A stretch of 64,000 bases of DNA from Pseudomonadota bacterium (GTDB taxonomy: Bacteria; Pseudomonadota; Alphaproteobacteria; Rhodobacterales; Rhodobacteraceae), in NCBI GenBank assembly GCA_020161615.1, contig JAIUPD010000013.1:1-64000 (forward strand), written 5' to 3'. This document shows positions 52,870 through 62,885 of this stretch, piece after piece. Each line of letters opens with the position of its first letter. Positions within the stretch are counted from its first letter, which is position 1. The position numbers and the translations under genes are program-made. The notes beneath the pieces were generated by a model. The model had not been told where the DNA came from. It saw only the letters and a list, made by a program, of their open reading frames with translations, and searched no databases.

Positions 52870-55161
52870 ATGAACAAGGCAGTGACCGAGGGGCTGATCC
52901 TGATGCCGCCGCCCTTCGCCGACGGGTTGAGCGTCTGGTCGAGCGGCGACGGCACTCCGGGCTCGGCCTCGTATGACGGGGCGCCCAACGCGGCCTATGT
53001 GCCTTCGGACCCCGATTTCGAAGGCTGCCTGGAACTGCTGAAGACCTCGAGCACGCAGAAACTGCGCTGGAAGGGCAACACGCCGGTGATCAACGGCCTC
53101 TATCTGCGGGTCACGGCGCGGGTGAAGGCGATGTCGGGGGCGCTGCCCTCGGTGCGGATCGCGGGCTTTGCCGCGACGGCGGGCGATGCGCCGGTGCCGG
53201 GAGCGGTGGTCAGCGGCTCCAGCACCACGCTCACCACCTATGGCCAGGTGGTCGAGGTCAGCGCGATCATCGCCACCGCCAGCCGCACCGGCGTCGACAT
53301 GAACTGGGCGGGGGCGCATCACGGGCATGTCGGCCTGGACCTGACCGGGGCCAACGGCGGCGTGGTCCGCATCGACGACATCCGCGTCGAGGATGTGACC
53401 AGCTACTGGCTGCGCGACATGATGGATTGGGTCGATGTGCGCGATTACGGGGCGGTCGGCAACGGCGTGGCCGACGATTACGCGGCCTTCGTCGCCGCCG
53501 CCAATGCGGCCGTCGCCTCGGGCCGGTCGCTGCTGGTTTCGGACGGGACCTATTACATCGGTCAGACCCTGACCATCGAGGCGCCGGTGCGCTTTCAGGG
53601 CCATCTGAGCATGCCGAACGGCGCGCGGCTGCAGCTGTCCAAGAGCTTCGACTTTCCGACCTATGCCGCGGCCTTCAATTCCGAGGGGTTGGGCCTGCGC
53701 AAGGGGCTGGAGGCGCTGTTCTGGTACACCGACCACGACACCTTCGACCTGAAGGGGCGGCGGATCCTGCTGGACGCGCCCATCGACCTGGCCGAGACGA
53801 CCGGCCTCACCTCCTACGCCATCCGGCGGGTGTTGAAGAACGGGCTGATCGAGGCCAATGAAACCCCGGCCTGGAATACGGTGACCGTGACCTCGCAGGC
53901 GACCTATTCGACCAGCCAATCCTATGTGCTGACCGGCGTGAGCAATGTCGCCAATATTCCGGTGGGTTCGCGGGTCGAAGGCGCGGGCGTCGGGCGCGAG
54001 GTTTATGTGCGCTCGCGCAATGTCTCGGCCCAGACATTGCAGCTCAGCCAGCCGCTCTATGACGCGGTGGGGACCCAGACCTTCACCTTCCGCCGCTTCC
54101 AGTACATGCTGGACATGTCGGGCTTCGGCACGCTCGAACGGTTCGAGATCGACTCGGTCGAGTTCCAGTGCAAGGGCATCTGTTCCACCCTGAATCTTTC
54201 CACCGACGGGCCGATCTTCACGCTGCGGCACTGCACCTTCAACCGGCCCAAGGACAAGGCGATCACCTCGATCGACCGCGGCTGCCAGGGGATGCTGGTG
54301 GACAATTGCATCTTCCTGTCGGCGGAATCGCCCGACCGCTCGCAGGACCGGAGCTCGATTGCGCTGAACGTCAACGCCAATGACGTGAAGCTGCGCTCGA
54401 ACCTGGTGCAGCGCTTCGCCAAATTCGCGGTCATGGGCGGCAGCTATCACCTGATCGAAGGCAATCACTTCTACCACGGCGACAATGAATCGAACGCGGT
54501 GCGCCAGTCGGGGCTGGTCTTCGCCGCGCCGAACACCGTCTCGACCTTCACCGGCAACTACGTCGACAACACCTTCATCGAGCATACCAACGAATATGAT
54601 TCCACCCCGGACTGGAGCGGCGAATTCAGTTTCGGCGGGCTGACCATCACCTCGAACGTGTTTCTGGTGTCGAACGTGATCTCGAGCTTCCGGTTCATCG
54701 TCGTGAAGCCCTATGGCACCGGACATTTCCTGTCGGGGCAGGTGGTGACCGGCAATGTCTTCCGCGCGGTCAATGCTGCGCCCACGCGGCCCGATGCGGT
54801 CAATACCTCCATCGCCGACCTCGACTACTCGCGCTTCCGCAACGTGATCTGGCAGGACAACACCTATAACGGGATCACCATCCAGCCCGAAAGCCCGATG
54901 ACCCTGCGCTACAACCAGAGCACGGCGGCGACCAACTGGACCATCGGCACCGAGGGGCGGCTGCCCTTCGACGGCTGGGCGCGCACCGTCAGCGCGCTGG
55001 TGATGGAGGGGCAGCCCAATTCCGCCACCAACGAGGTTCGCACGGCGATGCCCTATGCGATGATCCAGCAGGGCACCAACAAGAACGAGGTGCGCCTGAC
55101 CTGGCCCAGCGCGACGCGGGGGCGGGCGGTGGTGACGATCAGGGTCGACAACCCGCTCTGA
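52870..55161 (+). CDS. Right-handed beta-helix (pectate-lyase-like) protein
   Basis: A 763-residue protein without a signal peptide. Residues 1-185 form a beta-sandwich-like domain (SAELLKTSS-like strands, VNGLYLRVTARVKAMSG). MDWVDVRDYGAVGNGVADDYAAFVAAANAA at about 190 is the classic start of a pectate-lyase/GH28-like right-handed beta-helix running to about 720. It ends in a short beta domain. The absence of signal and the DYGAVGNG motif are also typical of phage tailspikes and head spikes. Related proteins occur throughout Rhodobacterales. Candidates are a surface or EPS-related beta-helix protein or a gene-transfer-agent spike. Confidence 0.75.
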   Translation: MNKAVTEGLILMPPPFADGLSVWSSGDGTPGSASYDGAPNAAYVPSDPDFEGCLELLKTSSTQKLRWKGNTPVINGLYLRVTARVKAMSGALPSVRIAGFAATAGDAPVPGAVVSGSSTTLTTYGQVVEVSAIIATASRTGVDMNWAGAHHGHVGLDLTGANGGVVRIDDIRVEDVTSYWLRDMMDWVDVRDYGAVGNGVADDYAAFVAAANAAVASGRSLLVSDGTYYIGQTLTIEAPVRFQGHLSMPNGARLQLSKSFDFPTYAAAFNSEGLGLRKGLEALFWYTDHDTFDLKGRRILLDAPIDLAETTGLTSYAIRRVLKNGLIEANETPAWNTVTVTSQATYSTSQSYVLTGVSNVANIPVGSRVEGAGVGREVYVRSRNVSAQTLQLSQPLYDAVGTQTFTFRRFQYMLDMSGFGTLERFEIDSVEFQCKGICSTLNLSTDGPIFTLRHCTFNRPKDKAITSIDRGCQGMLVDNCIFLSAESPDRSQDRSSIALNVNANDVKLRSNLVQRFAKFAVMGGSYHLIEGNHFYHGDNESNAVRQSGLVFAAPNTVSTFTGNYVDNTFIEHTNEYDSTPDWSGEFSFGGLTITSNVFLVSNVISSFRFIVVKPYGTGHFLSGQVVTGNVFRAVNAAPTRPDAVNTSIADLDYSRFRNVIWQDNTYNGITIQPESPMTLRYNQSTAATNWTIGTEGRLPFDGWARTVSALVMEGQPNSATNEVRTAMPYAMIQQGTNKNEVRLTWPSATRGRAVVTIRVDNPL

Positions 55162-55188
55162 TCCCGGTCGAGAGCCCTGCGCGGCAGG

Positions 55189-55213
55189 CGCCGGCATCCC
55201 CAGGATGCCGGCG
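55189..55213 (+). terminator. Probable terminator of the beta-helix gene
   Basis: CGCCGGCATCC (55189-55199) pairs perfectly with GGATGCCGGCG (55203-55213) around a 3-base loop, 27 bases after the stop codon. The following TCTTGCG is only weakly T-rich. Confidence 0.6.
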
Positions 55214-55620
55214 TCTTGCGTTGGCGCTACCGGGTCTTTCCTGTCCCGAACGAATCACCCGGCCTGCGAGCGCTCACGGTTTTGCCGCATCGCGGCGGCG
55301 CGCGATGCCGCTTTGCGGCGGTTCCGGCCGGGCTCGTGACCCCCGGCGGCAGGGGGCGGGCCGGGGGCGTGACCCAGCGTCAGGGCGTTGACTTTTCCGT
55401 GACCCACAGGCGGCTGATAAACATGGCTGAATTGTGGCTCCCTTCGCGGACGTTTACAGATTGCCCTCATATGCGGTGAATATATTTACAGAAAACTCGT
55501 TGATAAAAAAAGAGTTACACAAAAATTGACCCGTGGAGTATGCTGTCCCTGGATGGAGGAGGTGCATTCCCCGACAACGCGCATCGCGGTCGGGGATGCC
55601 TCATGGCAGGAGGATTGCGT
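55214..55620 (+). promoter_or_regulatory. Long upstream region of acs with AT-rich island
   Basis: No gene is visible in these 407 bases. The right part, about 55470-55535, is strikingly AT-rich for this genome (poly-A runs and ATATATTT). It contains an AACTC...GAGTT dyad about 90-120 bases before the acs start. This is likely the acs promoter and regulator-binding region. No sigma-70 -35/-10 pair can be placed with certainty. Confidence 0.5.
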
Positions 55621-57585
55621 ATGTCGGATCTGGCTCAAACCGGGGTGTACCCAGCGTCGGCGGAGTTCGTCGCCAAGGCGCATGTGGACGCCAAGGCCTA
55701 TGACGAGATGTATGCCGCCTCGATCCAGAACCCCGAGGCGTTCTGGGCCGAACATGGCAAGCGTATCGACTGGATCCGCCCCTATACCAAGGTGAAGAAC
55801 ACCACCTTCGACTACGGCAAGGTGGACATCAAGTGGTTCGAGGATGGCACGCTGAACGTTTCGGCGAACTGCATCGACCGGCATGTCGCGGCGCGCGGCA
55901 GCCAGGTGGCGATCATCTTCGAGCCCGACGATCCGCTGTCGCACAAGGCGCAGTACATCACCTATGCGCAGCTCCTTCAGGAAACCAGCCGGATGGCCAA
56001 TGTGCTGAAGGCCAATGGCATCGGCAAGGGCGACCGGGTGGTCCTCTATCTGCCGATGATCCCCGAGGCGGCCTATGCCATGCTGGCCTGCGCCCGGATC
56101 GGCGCCATTCATTCCGTGGTCTTCGCCGGCTTCTCGCCCGATGCGCTGGCCAACCGGATCAACGATTCCGAGGCGAAAGCCGTCATCACCGCCGATTTCG
56201 CCCCCCGTGGCGGGCGCAAGACGCCCTTGAAGTCGAACACCGACAAGGCGCTGTTCGACTGCTCGGAAAAGGTGAAGTGTTTCGTCGTCAAGCACACCGG
56301 CGACCAGACCACCTGGATCGCCGACCGTGACATCGACCTGAAGGCCGAGATGGCCGTGGCCAGCCCCTATTGCCCCTATGCCGAGATGAACGCGGAGGAT
56401 CCGCTGTTCATCCTCTATACCTCGGGCTCGACCGGGCGTCCGAAGGGCGTGGTGCATACCTCGGGCGGGTATCTGGTCTATGCCTCGATGACCCAGCAGA
56501 TCACCTTCGATTACCACGACGGCGATGTCTTCTGGTGCACGGCGGATGTGGGCTGGGTGACGGGCCACAGCTATATCATCTATGGCCCGCTGGCCAATGG
56601 CGCGACCACGGTGATGTTCGAGGGTGTGCCGACCTACCCCGATGCCGGCCGCTTCTGGGCCGTCTGCGAAAAGCACAAGGTCAACCAGTTCTACACCGCG
56701 CCGACCGCCATCCGCGCGCTGATGGGGCAGGGGCCGGAATGGGTCGAGAAATACGACCTGTCGTCCCTGAAGCTGCTGGGCTCGGTCGGCGAGCCGATCA
56801 ACCCCGAGGCCTGGAACTGGTACAACACCCATGTCGGCAAGGGCAAATGCCCCATCGTCGACACCTTCTGGCAGACCGAGACCGGCGGCCACATGCTGAC
56901 GCCGCTGCCGGGCGCGATCCCGACCAAGCCCGGCTCGGCCACCAAGCCCTTCTTCGGCGTGCAGCCGGTGGTGCTGGACCCCGCAACGGCCGAGATCAAG
57001 ACCGAGACGGCGACCGACGGCGTGCTCTGCATCGCCGACTCGTGGCCCGGCCAGATGCGCACCCTCTGGGGCGATCACGAGCGCTTCCAGGAGGCCTATT
57101 TCGCCCAGTACCGCGGCTATTACTTCACAGGCGACGGCTGCCGCCGGGACGAGGATGGCTATTACTGGATCACCGGCCGTGTCGATGACGTGATCAACGT
57201 TTCGGGCCACCGGATGGGCACCGCCGAGGTCGAAAGCGCGCTGGTCGCGCATGAGAAGGTCGCCGAGGCCGCGGTCGTGGGCTACCCGCACGCGATCAAG
57301 GGGCAGGGCATCTATGCCTATGTCACGCTGATGAACGGTATCGAGCCCTCGGACGCGCTCCGCAAGGAGCTGGTCGCCTGGGTCCGCACCGAGATCGGCC
57401 CGATCGCCAGCCCCGACCTGATCCAATGGGCCCCGGGCCTGCCCAAGACCCGCTCGGGCAAGATCATGCGCCGCATCCTGCGCAAGATTGCCGAGAACGA
57501 TTACGGCGCGCTGGGCGATACCTCGACGCTGGCCGATCCCTCGGTCGTGGACGAGCTGATCGAGAACCGGATGAACCGCGCATGA
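55621..57585 (+). CDS. acs: Acetyl-CoA synthetase (AMP-forming)
   Basis: A 654-residue acetate-CoA ligase converting acetate, ATP and CoA into acetyl-CoA, AMP and pyrophosphate. The AMP-binding P-loop is [15 protein letters not shown] (about residue 267). [15 protein letters not shown] and GWDG-like TGDG...[15 protein letters not shown] follow. The catalytic and regulatory Lys is in [11 protein letters not shown] near residue 610, the site acetylated by Pat-type enzymes. AGGAGG lies 7 bases before the ATG. It is the first gene of the acetate module. Confidence 0.97.
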   Translation: MSDLAQTGVYPASAEFVAKAHVDAKAYDEMYAASIQNPEAFWAEHGKRIDWIRPYTKVKNTTFDYGKVDIKWFEDGTLNVSANCIDRHVAARGSQVAIIFEPDDPLSHKAQYITYAQLLQETSRMANVLKANGIGKGDRVVLYLPMIPEAAYAMLACARIGAIHSVVFAGFSPDALANRINDSEAKAVITADFAPRGGRKTPLKSNTDKALFDCSEKVKCFVVKHTGDQTTWIADRDIDLKAEMAVASPYCPYAEMNAEDPLFILYTSGSTGRPKGVVHTSGGYLVYASMTQQITFDYHDGDVFWCTADVGWVTGHSYIIYGPLANGATTVMFEGVPTYPDAGRFWAVCEKHKVNQFYTAPTAIRALMGQGPEWVEKYDLSSLKLLGSVGEPINPEAWNWYNTHVGKGKCPIVDTFWQTETGGHMLTPLPGAIPTKPGSATKPFFGVQPVVLDPATAEIKTETATDGVLCIADSWPGQMRTLWGDHERFQEAYFAQYRGYYFTGDGCRRDEDGYYWITGRVDDVINVSGHRMGTAEVESALVAHEKVAEAAVVGYPHAIKGQGIYAYVTLMNGIEPSDALRKELVAWVRTEIGPIASPDLIQWAPGLPKTRSGKIMRRILRKIAENDYGALGDTSTLADPSVVDELIENRMNRA

Positions 57586-57596
57586 CGGGGGCGGCG

Positions 57597-58277
57597 ATGA
57601 ACGACACGCTGACCAAGGCGGCGGTCCTGATCCTGCTGGGCCCGCCCGGCGCGGGCAAGGGGACGCAGGCCCGCATGCTGGAAGAGACATTCGGGCTGGT
57701 GCAACTCTCCACCGGGGACCTTCTGCGCGCCGCGGTCGCGGCGGGGACCGAGGCGGGGCTGGCGGCGAAATCGGTGATGGAGGCGGGCGGCCTCGTGTCC
57801 GACGAGATCGTGCTGGCCATCCTGAAGGACCGCATGGCCGAGCCCGACACCACGCGGGGCGTGATCCTCGACGGGTTCCCCCGCACCCCCGGTCAGGCCG
57901 AGGCGCTCGATGCGCTGCTGGCCGAGCAGGGGCTCGCCATCTCGGCCGCGATCTCGATGGAGGTTGACGACGCGGCCATGGTGGCGCGGGTGTCGGGCCG
58001 CTACACCTGCGCCCAGTGCGGCGAGGGATATCACGACAGCTTCAAGCAACCGGCGGTTGCCGGCTGCTGCGACAAATGCGGCGGCACGGCGTTCAAGCGC
58101 CGCGCCGACGACAACGCCGAGACGGTGGGGGCCAGGCTGACGGCCTACCACGCCTCGACGGCGCCGCTCATCGCTTACTACGAGACGCGCGGCGTGCTGC
58201 GGACGGTCGATGGCATGGGTGCCATCGACGCGATCGCGGCCGAGCTGGGCGCCATCGTCGAGCAGGTGACGGCCTGA
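57597..58277 (+). CDS. adk: Adenylate kinase with zinc-finger LID
   Basis: A 226-residue adenylate kinase. LILLGPPGAGKGTQA is the P-loop, and GVILDGFPRTPGQAEALDALL the conserved core. The LID carries four cysteines (YTCAQCGEGYH and CCDKCGG), a zinc type. ATG at 57582 overlaps the acs stop (ATGA), but 57597 with GGGGG upstream is preferred. It interconverts ATP+AMP and 2 ADP. The usual adk of alphaproteobacteria sits in the secY ribosomal operon, so this is probably a second copy. Its coupling to AMP-forming acs fits recycling of AMP. Confidence 0.9.
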   Translation: MNDTLTKAAVLILLGPPGAGKGTQARMLEETFGLVQLSTGDLLRAAVAAGTEAGLAAKSVMEAGGLVSDEIVLAILKDRMAEPDTTRGVILDGFPRTPGQAEALDALLAEQGLAISAAISMEVDDAAMVARVSGRYTCAQCGEGYHDSFKQPAVAGCCDKCGGTAFKRRADDNAETVGARLTAYHASTAPLIAYYETRGVLRTVDGMGAIDAIAAELGAIVEQVTA

Positions 58278-58374
58278 CCTTTGCCGCCCCGCAGGACGGA
58301 GGGGCGGATGAGGGCATGAAAGGCGGGCATCCCGCGCCGGGGCGCCCGCAGGAGGAAAAACCGGGAGGACAATC

Positions 58375-58629
58375 ATGTCTGACAAATCGGCCAGTGCCTA
58401 CTGGGCGGCGAATATCCGGCTCATCACCATTTGCCTGGTGATCTGGGCCCTCGTCTCCTTCGGCTTCGGCATTCTGCTTCGCCCGCTGCTCTCGGGCATC
58501 GCCATCGGCGGTACGGATCTCGGCTTCTGGTTCGCCCAGCAAGGCTCGATCCTGACCTTCATCGTGCTGATCTTCTTCTATGCCGCGCGGATGAATGCCA
58601 TCGACCGCGACTTCGGCGTGAACGAATAA
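58375..58629 (+). CDS. DUF4212 small membrane protein, symporter partner
   Basis: An 84-residue protein with two membrane segments (ITICLVIWALVSFGFGILL and GSILTFIVLIFFYAARM). AYWAANIRLI at the N terminus and RMNAIDRDFGVNE at the C terminus are typical of DUF4212. This small subunit always precedes the VC_2705-type sodium-solute symporter gene, as it does here 18 bases later. It is thought to be a required subunit of the transporter. Confidence 0.92.
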   Translation: MSDKSASAYWAANIRLITICLVIWALVSFGFGILLRPLLSGIAIGGTDLGFWFAQQGSILTFIVLIFFYAARMNAIDRDFGVNE

Positions 58630-58647
58630 CCGGGAGCCAGGGGACAG

Positions 58648-60414
58648 ATGGATCAATTTACCCTTAACCTGCTTGTGGTCGGCGCCTCGTTCGCCCTCTA
58701 CATCGGGATCGCGATCTGGGCCCGTGCCGGGTCCACGTCGGAATTCTACGCCGCCAACCGCGGCGTGCATCCCGTGCTGAACGGCATGGCCACCGCCGCC
58801 GACTGGATGTCGGCTGCGTCCTTTATCTCGATGGCCGGCATCATCGCCTTCGTCGGCTACGACAACTCGACCTATCTGATGGGCTGGACCGGCGGCTATG
58901 TGCTGCTGGCGCTGCTGCTTGCGCCCTATCTGCGCAAATTCGGCCGCTTCACCGTGCCGGATTTCATCGGTGACCGCTTCTACAGCCAGACGGCCCGGAT
59001 CGTGGCCGTGATCGCGCTGCTCGTCATCTCGATCACCTATGTGATCGGCCAGATGGCTGGCGCCGGCGTCGCCTTCTCGCGCTTCCTCGAAGTGTCGAGC
59101 TCGACGGGTCTGTGGATCGCCTCGGGCGTCGTGTTCTGCTACGCCGTTCTCGGCGGCATGAAGGGCATCACCTATACCCAGGTCGCCCAGTATTGCGTGC
59201 TGATCGTCGCCTACACGATTCCGGCGATCTTCATCTCGCTGCAGCTGACCGGCAGCTTCCTGCCGCAAATCGGCCTGTTCAGCGCCGACAGCTCGGGCAC
59301 GCCGCTGCTCGCCCATCTTGACGGGCTGCTGACGGATCTGGGCTTCCGCACCTATACCGAGCATCACGCCAACACGCTCGACATGGTGCTCTTCACCATG
59401 GCGCTGATGATCGGCACCGCGGGTCTGCCCCACGTTATCATCCGCTTCTTCACCGTGCCGAAAGTGTCCGATGCCCGCGCCTCGGCCGGCTGGGCGCTGG
59501 TGTTCATCGCGCTCCTCTACACCGTGGCCCCGGCCGTCGGTGCCATGGCGCGCCTGAACATCATCAACACCATTTACCCGAACGGTGTCGCGGGTGAGAC
59601 CTCGCTGGCCTATGCCGATCAGCCGCAGTGGATGACCAACTGGATCAACACCGGTCTTCTCGGTTTCGAGGACAAGAACGGCGACGGCATGATCCAGTAC
59701 TACAACGACGCGAACGCCCCGGCGATCGCGGCGGAGCGGGGCTGGGCCGGTAACGAGCTGACCAACTTCAACCGCGACATCCTGGTGCTGGCCAACCCGG
59801 AAATCGCCAACCTGCCGGGCTGGGTCGTCGCCCTGATCGCCGCGGGCGGTCTGGCCGCCGCCCTCTCGACCGCGGCGGGTCTGCTGCTGGCCATCTCCTC
59901 GGCCGTGTCGCATGACCTCATCAAGTCGGTGATGAACCCGGGTATCTCGGAAAAAGGCGAGATGCTGGCCGCGCGGATCTCGATGGCCGTCGCCATCCTG
60001 ATCGCCACGCTGCTGGGTCTGAATCCCCCGGGCTTTGCCGCCCAGGTGGTCGCCATCGCCTTCGGTCTGGCCGCAGCCTCGCTGTTCCCGACCATCATGA
60101 TGGGCATCTTCTCGAAGACCATGAACTCGACGGGCGCCGTCGCGGGCATGCTGACCGGTCTGGTGGTCGAGATGGTCTACATCTTCACCTACCTCGGCTG
60201 GTTCTTCATCCCCGGCACCAATACCCTGCCGAACACCGCCGACAACTGGCTCTTCGGGATCCAGCCGGCCTCGTTCGGTGTGGTCGCCGCGGTCCTGAAC
60301 TTCATCGTCGCCTATGTCGTGCTCGCCATGACCAAGCCCGCGCCGAAGGAAATCCAGGAGCTGGTGGAATCGATCCGCGTGCCGCGCGGTGCCGGTGCGG
60401 CCCAGTCGCACTGA
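58648..60414 (+). CDS. Sodium:solute symporter, acetate/VC_2705 (ActP-like) subfamily
   Basis: A 588-residue SSS-family transporter with 13 or so membrane helices. STSEFYAANRGVHPVLNGMATAADWMSAASFISMAG and AGGLAAALSTAAGLLLAISSAVSHDL are SSS signatures. Together with the DUF4212 protein this is the TIGR03648-type monocarboxylate/acetate symporter. The module location after acs and adk supports acetate or related short-chain acid uptake driven by sodium or protons. Confidence 0.92.
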   Translation: MDQFTLNLLVVGASFALYIGIAIWARAGSTSEFYAANRGVHPVLNGMATAADWMSAASFISMAGIIAFVGYDNSTYLMGWTGGYVLLALLLAPYLRKFGRFTVPDFIGDRFYSQTARIVAVIALLVISITYVIGQMAGAGVAFSRFLEVSSSTGLWIASGVVFCYAVLGGMKGITYTQVAQYCVLIVAYTIPAIFISLQLTGSFLPQIGLFSADSSGTPLLAHLDGLLTDLGFRTYTEHHANTLDMVLFTMALMIGTAGLPHVIIRFFTVPKVSDARASAGWALVFIALLYTVAPAVGAMARLNIINTIYPNGVAGETSLAYADQPQWMTNWINTGLLGFEDKNGDGMIQYYNDANAPAIAAERGWAGNELTNFNRDILVLANPEIANLPGWVVALIAAGGLAAALSTAAGLLLAISSAVSHDLIKSVMNPGISEKGEMLAARISMAVAILIATLLGLNPPGFAAQVVAIAFGLAAASLFPTIMMGIFSKTMNSTGAVAGMLTGLVVEMVYIFTYLGWFFIPGTNTLPNTADNWLFGIQPASFGVVAAVLNFIVAYVVLAMTKPAPKEIQELVESIRVPRGAGAAQSH

Positions 60415-60488
60415 GCCCTCGCCTGACCGATCACCCGGAGGGGCGCCATGCGCGCCCCTCCATCCCCCTCCGATTTCGGGAGATGCCG

Positions 60489-62312
60489 ATGGAAACGCAG
60501 ATCGAGCCGATCCTCGCCTTCCTCGAAACCGTGCATCCCTACGACAGCCTGCCGCGGGACGAGATGGTGCGGGTCGCCACCTCCTTCGGCCGCAGGGAAT
60601 ACCTGCCCGGTGACGAGATCTATGCCGCCGGCGAACCGCTCAAGGGCCTTTACCTGATCAAGCGCGGCTCGGTCGAGGTGACGGACCGCAACGGCGTCAC
60701 CGTCTCGATCCTGGGTCCGCGCAATTCCTTCGGCGAGCGCGGCCTTCTGCGCGACGGGCTCGCGGTGACCACGGCCACGGCGGTCGAGCCCTCGGTCGTG
60801 CTGGTCCTGCCCGAGGTCGTCTGGCGCCAGCTCATCGCCACGGTCCCCGCCTTCGAGCGTTTCTTCAGCCGCAACCGCTCGGCCGAGACGCGGGGCAATG
60901 ACCTGTCCACGCTGAAGGTCGCCGATCTCATGGCCCGCGCACCGGTCACGCTGCCGCCCGAGGCCAGCGTGACCGATGCCGCGCGGCTGATGCGCGAGCG
61001 CCATGTGAGTTCGGTTGCCGTGACGCGCGATGAGATGCTGCTGGGCCTCGTCACAACGCGGGACCTCGCGGAAAAGGTGCTGGCCGACGAATTGCCCGGC
61101 GCCACGCCGCTCAGCGCGGTGATGACGCCCGATCCCCTGTCGCTCAGCCCCGATGCGCTGGGCTCGGACATTCTGCACACGATGCTGGAGCGCCGGATCG
61201 GTCATCTGCCGGTGGTGCAGGATGGCAAGCTCAAGGGCATGGTCACCCAGACCGACCTCACGCGGTTCCAGGCGGTCAGTTCCGCCCAATTGGTGCGCGA
61301 TGCCGCAACGGGCGAGACGCCGGAGGAGATGGCCACCGTCACCGCCCGCATCCCGCAATTGCTGGTGCAACTGGTCGCGGCCAACAGCGCGCATGAGGTG
61401 GTGACGCGGCTGATTACCGATGTGGCGGATACGGTGACCCGCAGGCTGCTGAAACTGGCCGAGGCCGAACTGGGCCCGCCGCCGGTGCCCTATGTCTGGC
61501 TCGCCTGTGGCAGTCAGGGGCGGCAGGAGCAGACCGGCGTTTCGGATCAGGACAATTGCCTGATCCTGGACGATGCCGTGACCGCGGGCGACATGGCCTA
61601 TTTCCGCGCGCTCGCGCGCTATGTCTCGGACGGGCTGAACCTGGCGGGCTATGTCTATTGTCCCGGCGACATGATGGCCACGGCCGAGCGCTGGTGCCAG
61701 CCCAAGGCGGTCTGGCGGCGCTATTTCCGTGGCTGGATCGACACGCCCAGCCCCGAGGCGCAGATGCTGGCCTCGGTCATGTTCGACCTGCGGCCGATCG
61801 GCGGCACCGTCGCCCTCTTCCGCGACCTGCAGGAAGAGACGCTGCATCTGGCCTCGAAGAACTCGATCTTCGTGGCGCATATGATCTCCAACTCGCTGAA
61901 GCATCAGCCGCCACTGGGCCTGTTGAGGGGCTTCGCCACGATCCGCTCGGGCGAGCACAAGAACCATATCGACATGAAGCACAACGGCGTCGTGCCGGTG
62001 ACCGACATCGCCCGGGTCTATGCGTTGCGGGGGGAACTGACCGAGGTCAACACCCGCGCCCGGATCGAGGCAGCCGAGGCGGTGGGCGTCGTCTCGGTCT
62101 CGGGCGCGCGGGACCTGATCGAGGCTTATGACCTGATCGCGCGGCTTCGGCTGGAGAACCAGGCGGCGCTGGTCAAGGCGGGGCGCAAGCCCGACAATTT
62201 CCTCGCGCCCTCGGATCTGTCGGATTTCGAGCGCAGCCACCTGCGGGACGCCTTCGTGGTGATCCGCACCATGCAATCGGCGCTGGGGCAGCGCAGCGGG
62301 GTTCTGGGATGA
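60489..62312 (+). CDS. cNMP-binding/CBS/DUF294 nucleotidyltransferase protein
   Basis: A 607-residue signalling protein with four blocks. A cyclic-nucleotide-binding domain lies near residues 20-130 (YLPGDEIYAAGEPLKGLYLIKRGSVEV). Two CBS domains lie near 140-270. A GlnD-like DUF294 nucleotidyltransferase domain (ACGSQGRQEQTGVSDQDNCLIL around 340) and a DUF294_C domain follow. The start at 60489 is preferred over 60483 because GGGAG is spaced 6 bases from it. It is downstream of the symporter in many bacteria and is thought to modulate it or its regulon. Ligand and target unknown. Confidence 0.88.
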   Translation: METQIEPILAFLETVHPYDSLPRDEMVRVATSFGRREYLPGDEIYAAGEPLKGLYLIKRGSVEVTDRNGVTVSILGPRNSFGERGLLRDGLAVTTATAVEPSVVLVLPEVVWRQLIATVPAFERFFSRNRSAETRGNDLSTLKVADLMARAPVTLPPEASVTDAARLMRERHVSSVAVTRDEMLLGLVTTRDLAEKVLADELPGATPLSAVMTPDPLSLSPDALGSDILHTMLERRIGHLPVVQDGKLKGMVTQTDLTRFQAVSSAQLVRDAATGETPEEMATVTARIPQLLVQLVAANSAHEVVTRLITDVADTVTRRLLKLAEAELGPPPVPYVWLACGSQGRQEQTGVSDQDNCLILDDAVTAGDMAYFRALARYVSDGLNLAGYVYCPGDMMATAERWCQPKAVWRRYFRGWIDTPSPEAQMLASVMFDLRPIGGTVALFRDLQEETLHLASKNSIFVAHMISNSLKHQPPLGLLRGFATIRSGEHKNHIDMKHNGVVPVTDIARVYALRGELTEVNTRARIEAAEAVGVVSVSGARDLIEAYDLIARLRLENQAALVKAGRKPDNFLAPSDLSDFERSHLRDAFVVIRTMQSALGQRSGVLG

Positions 62313-62330
62313 CACGGGAAGGGGCGCGCG

Positions 62331-62885
62331 ATGCTGCTTGATCTGATCGGGGCGCTGGCCGCCGGGTTTGGCCTTCTGGGGCTGGTGCTGCTGGTCAACC
62401 GGGTGTTGCTGCGTGGTCGTTTCGGGCGCTGGATCTATCCGGCGACGGTGGCGCTGGGCATGGTCAGCTATACGATCTGGGCCGAATACACCTGGGCCGA
62501 CCGCACCATCGCCGCCATGCCGCAGCTGGAACTGGCGCGCGAAAGCGGCACACCCGCCTTCTATCGGCCCTGGAGCTATGTCTTCCCGCGCACCACGCGG
62601 ATGATTGCCGTCGACAGGTCGCAGACCCGCACCCATCCCGAGCAGCCCGGTCTGGTCATGACCCGTATCGTGCTGATCGGCCGCTGGGAACCCATTCGCG
62701 CCGTAACCGTGGTCTATGATTGCCGGGCGCCCGCCCGGGCCGATCTGGTCGAGGGGGTGAGCCTCAATGCCGACGGCACGCTGGAGGGGGCGACCTGGGT
62801 GCCGGTCGAGGCCGATGACGCGGTGCTGACCACCGCCTGCGCGGCCCAGGAGGAGGGGAGCGATGAACCAGCCAGCGGAGCCTAA
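62331..62885 (+). CDS. Hypothetical membrane protein of the acetate module (184 aa)
   Basis: A 184-residue protein with two N-terminal membrane helices (LIGALAAGFGLLGLVLLVNRVLL and WIYPATVALGMVSYTIWAEYT). A soluble domain follows, with TPAFYRPWSYVFPRTTRMIAVDR and a basic/aromatic surface. No family is recognised with confidence. Similar proteins lie between DUF294 and the response regulator in related bacteria. It overlaps the response regulator gene by 23 bases, so they are co-expressed. Confidence 0.7.
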   Translation: MLLDLIGALAAGFGLLGLVLLVNRVLLRGRFGRWIYPATVALGMVSYTIWAEYTWADRTIAAMPQLELARESGTPAFYRPWSYVFPRTTRMIAVDRSQTRTHPEQPGLVMTRIVLIGRWEPIRAVTVVYDCRAPARADLVEGVSLNADGTLEGATWVPVEADDAVLTTACAAQEEGSDEPASGA

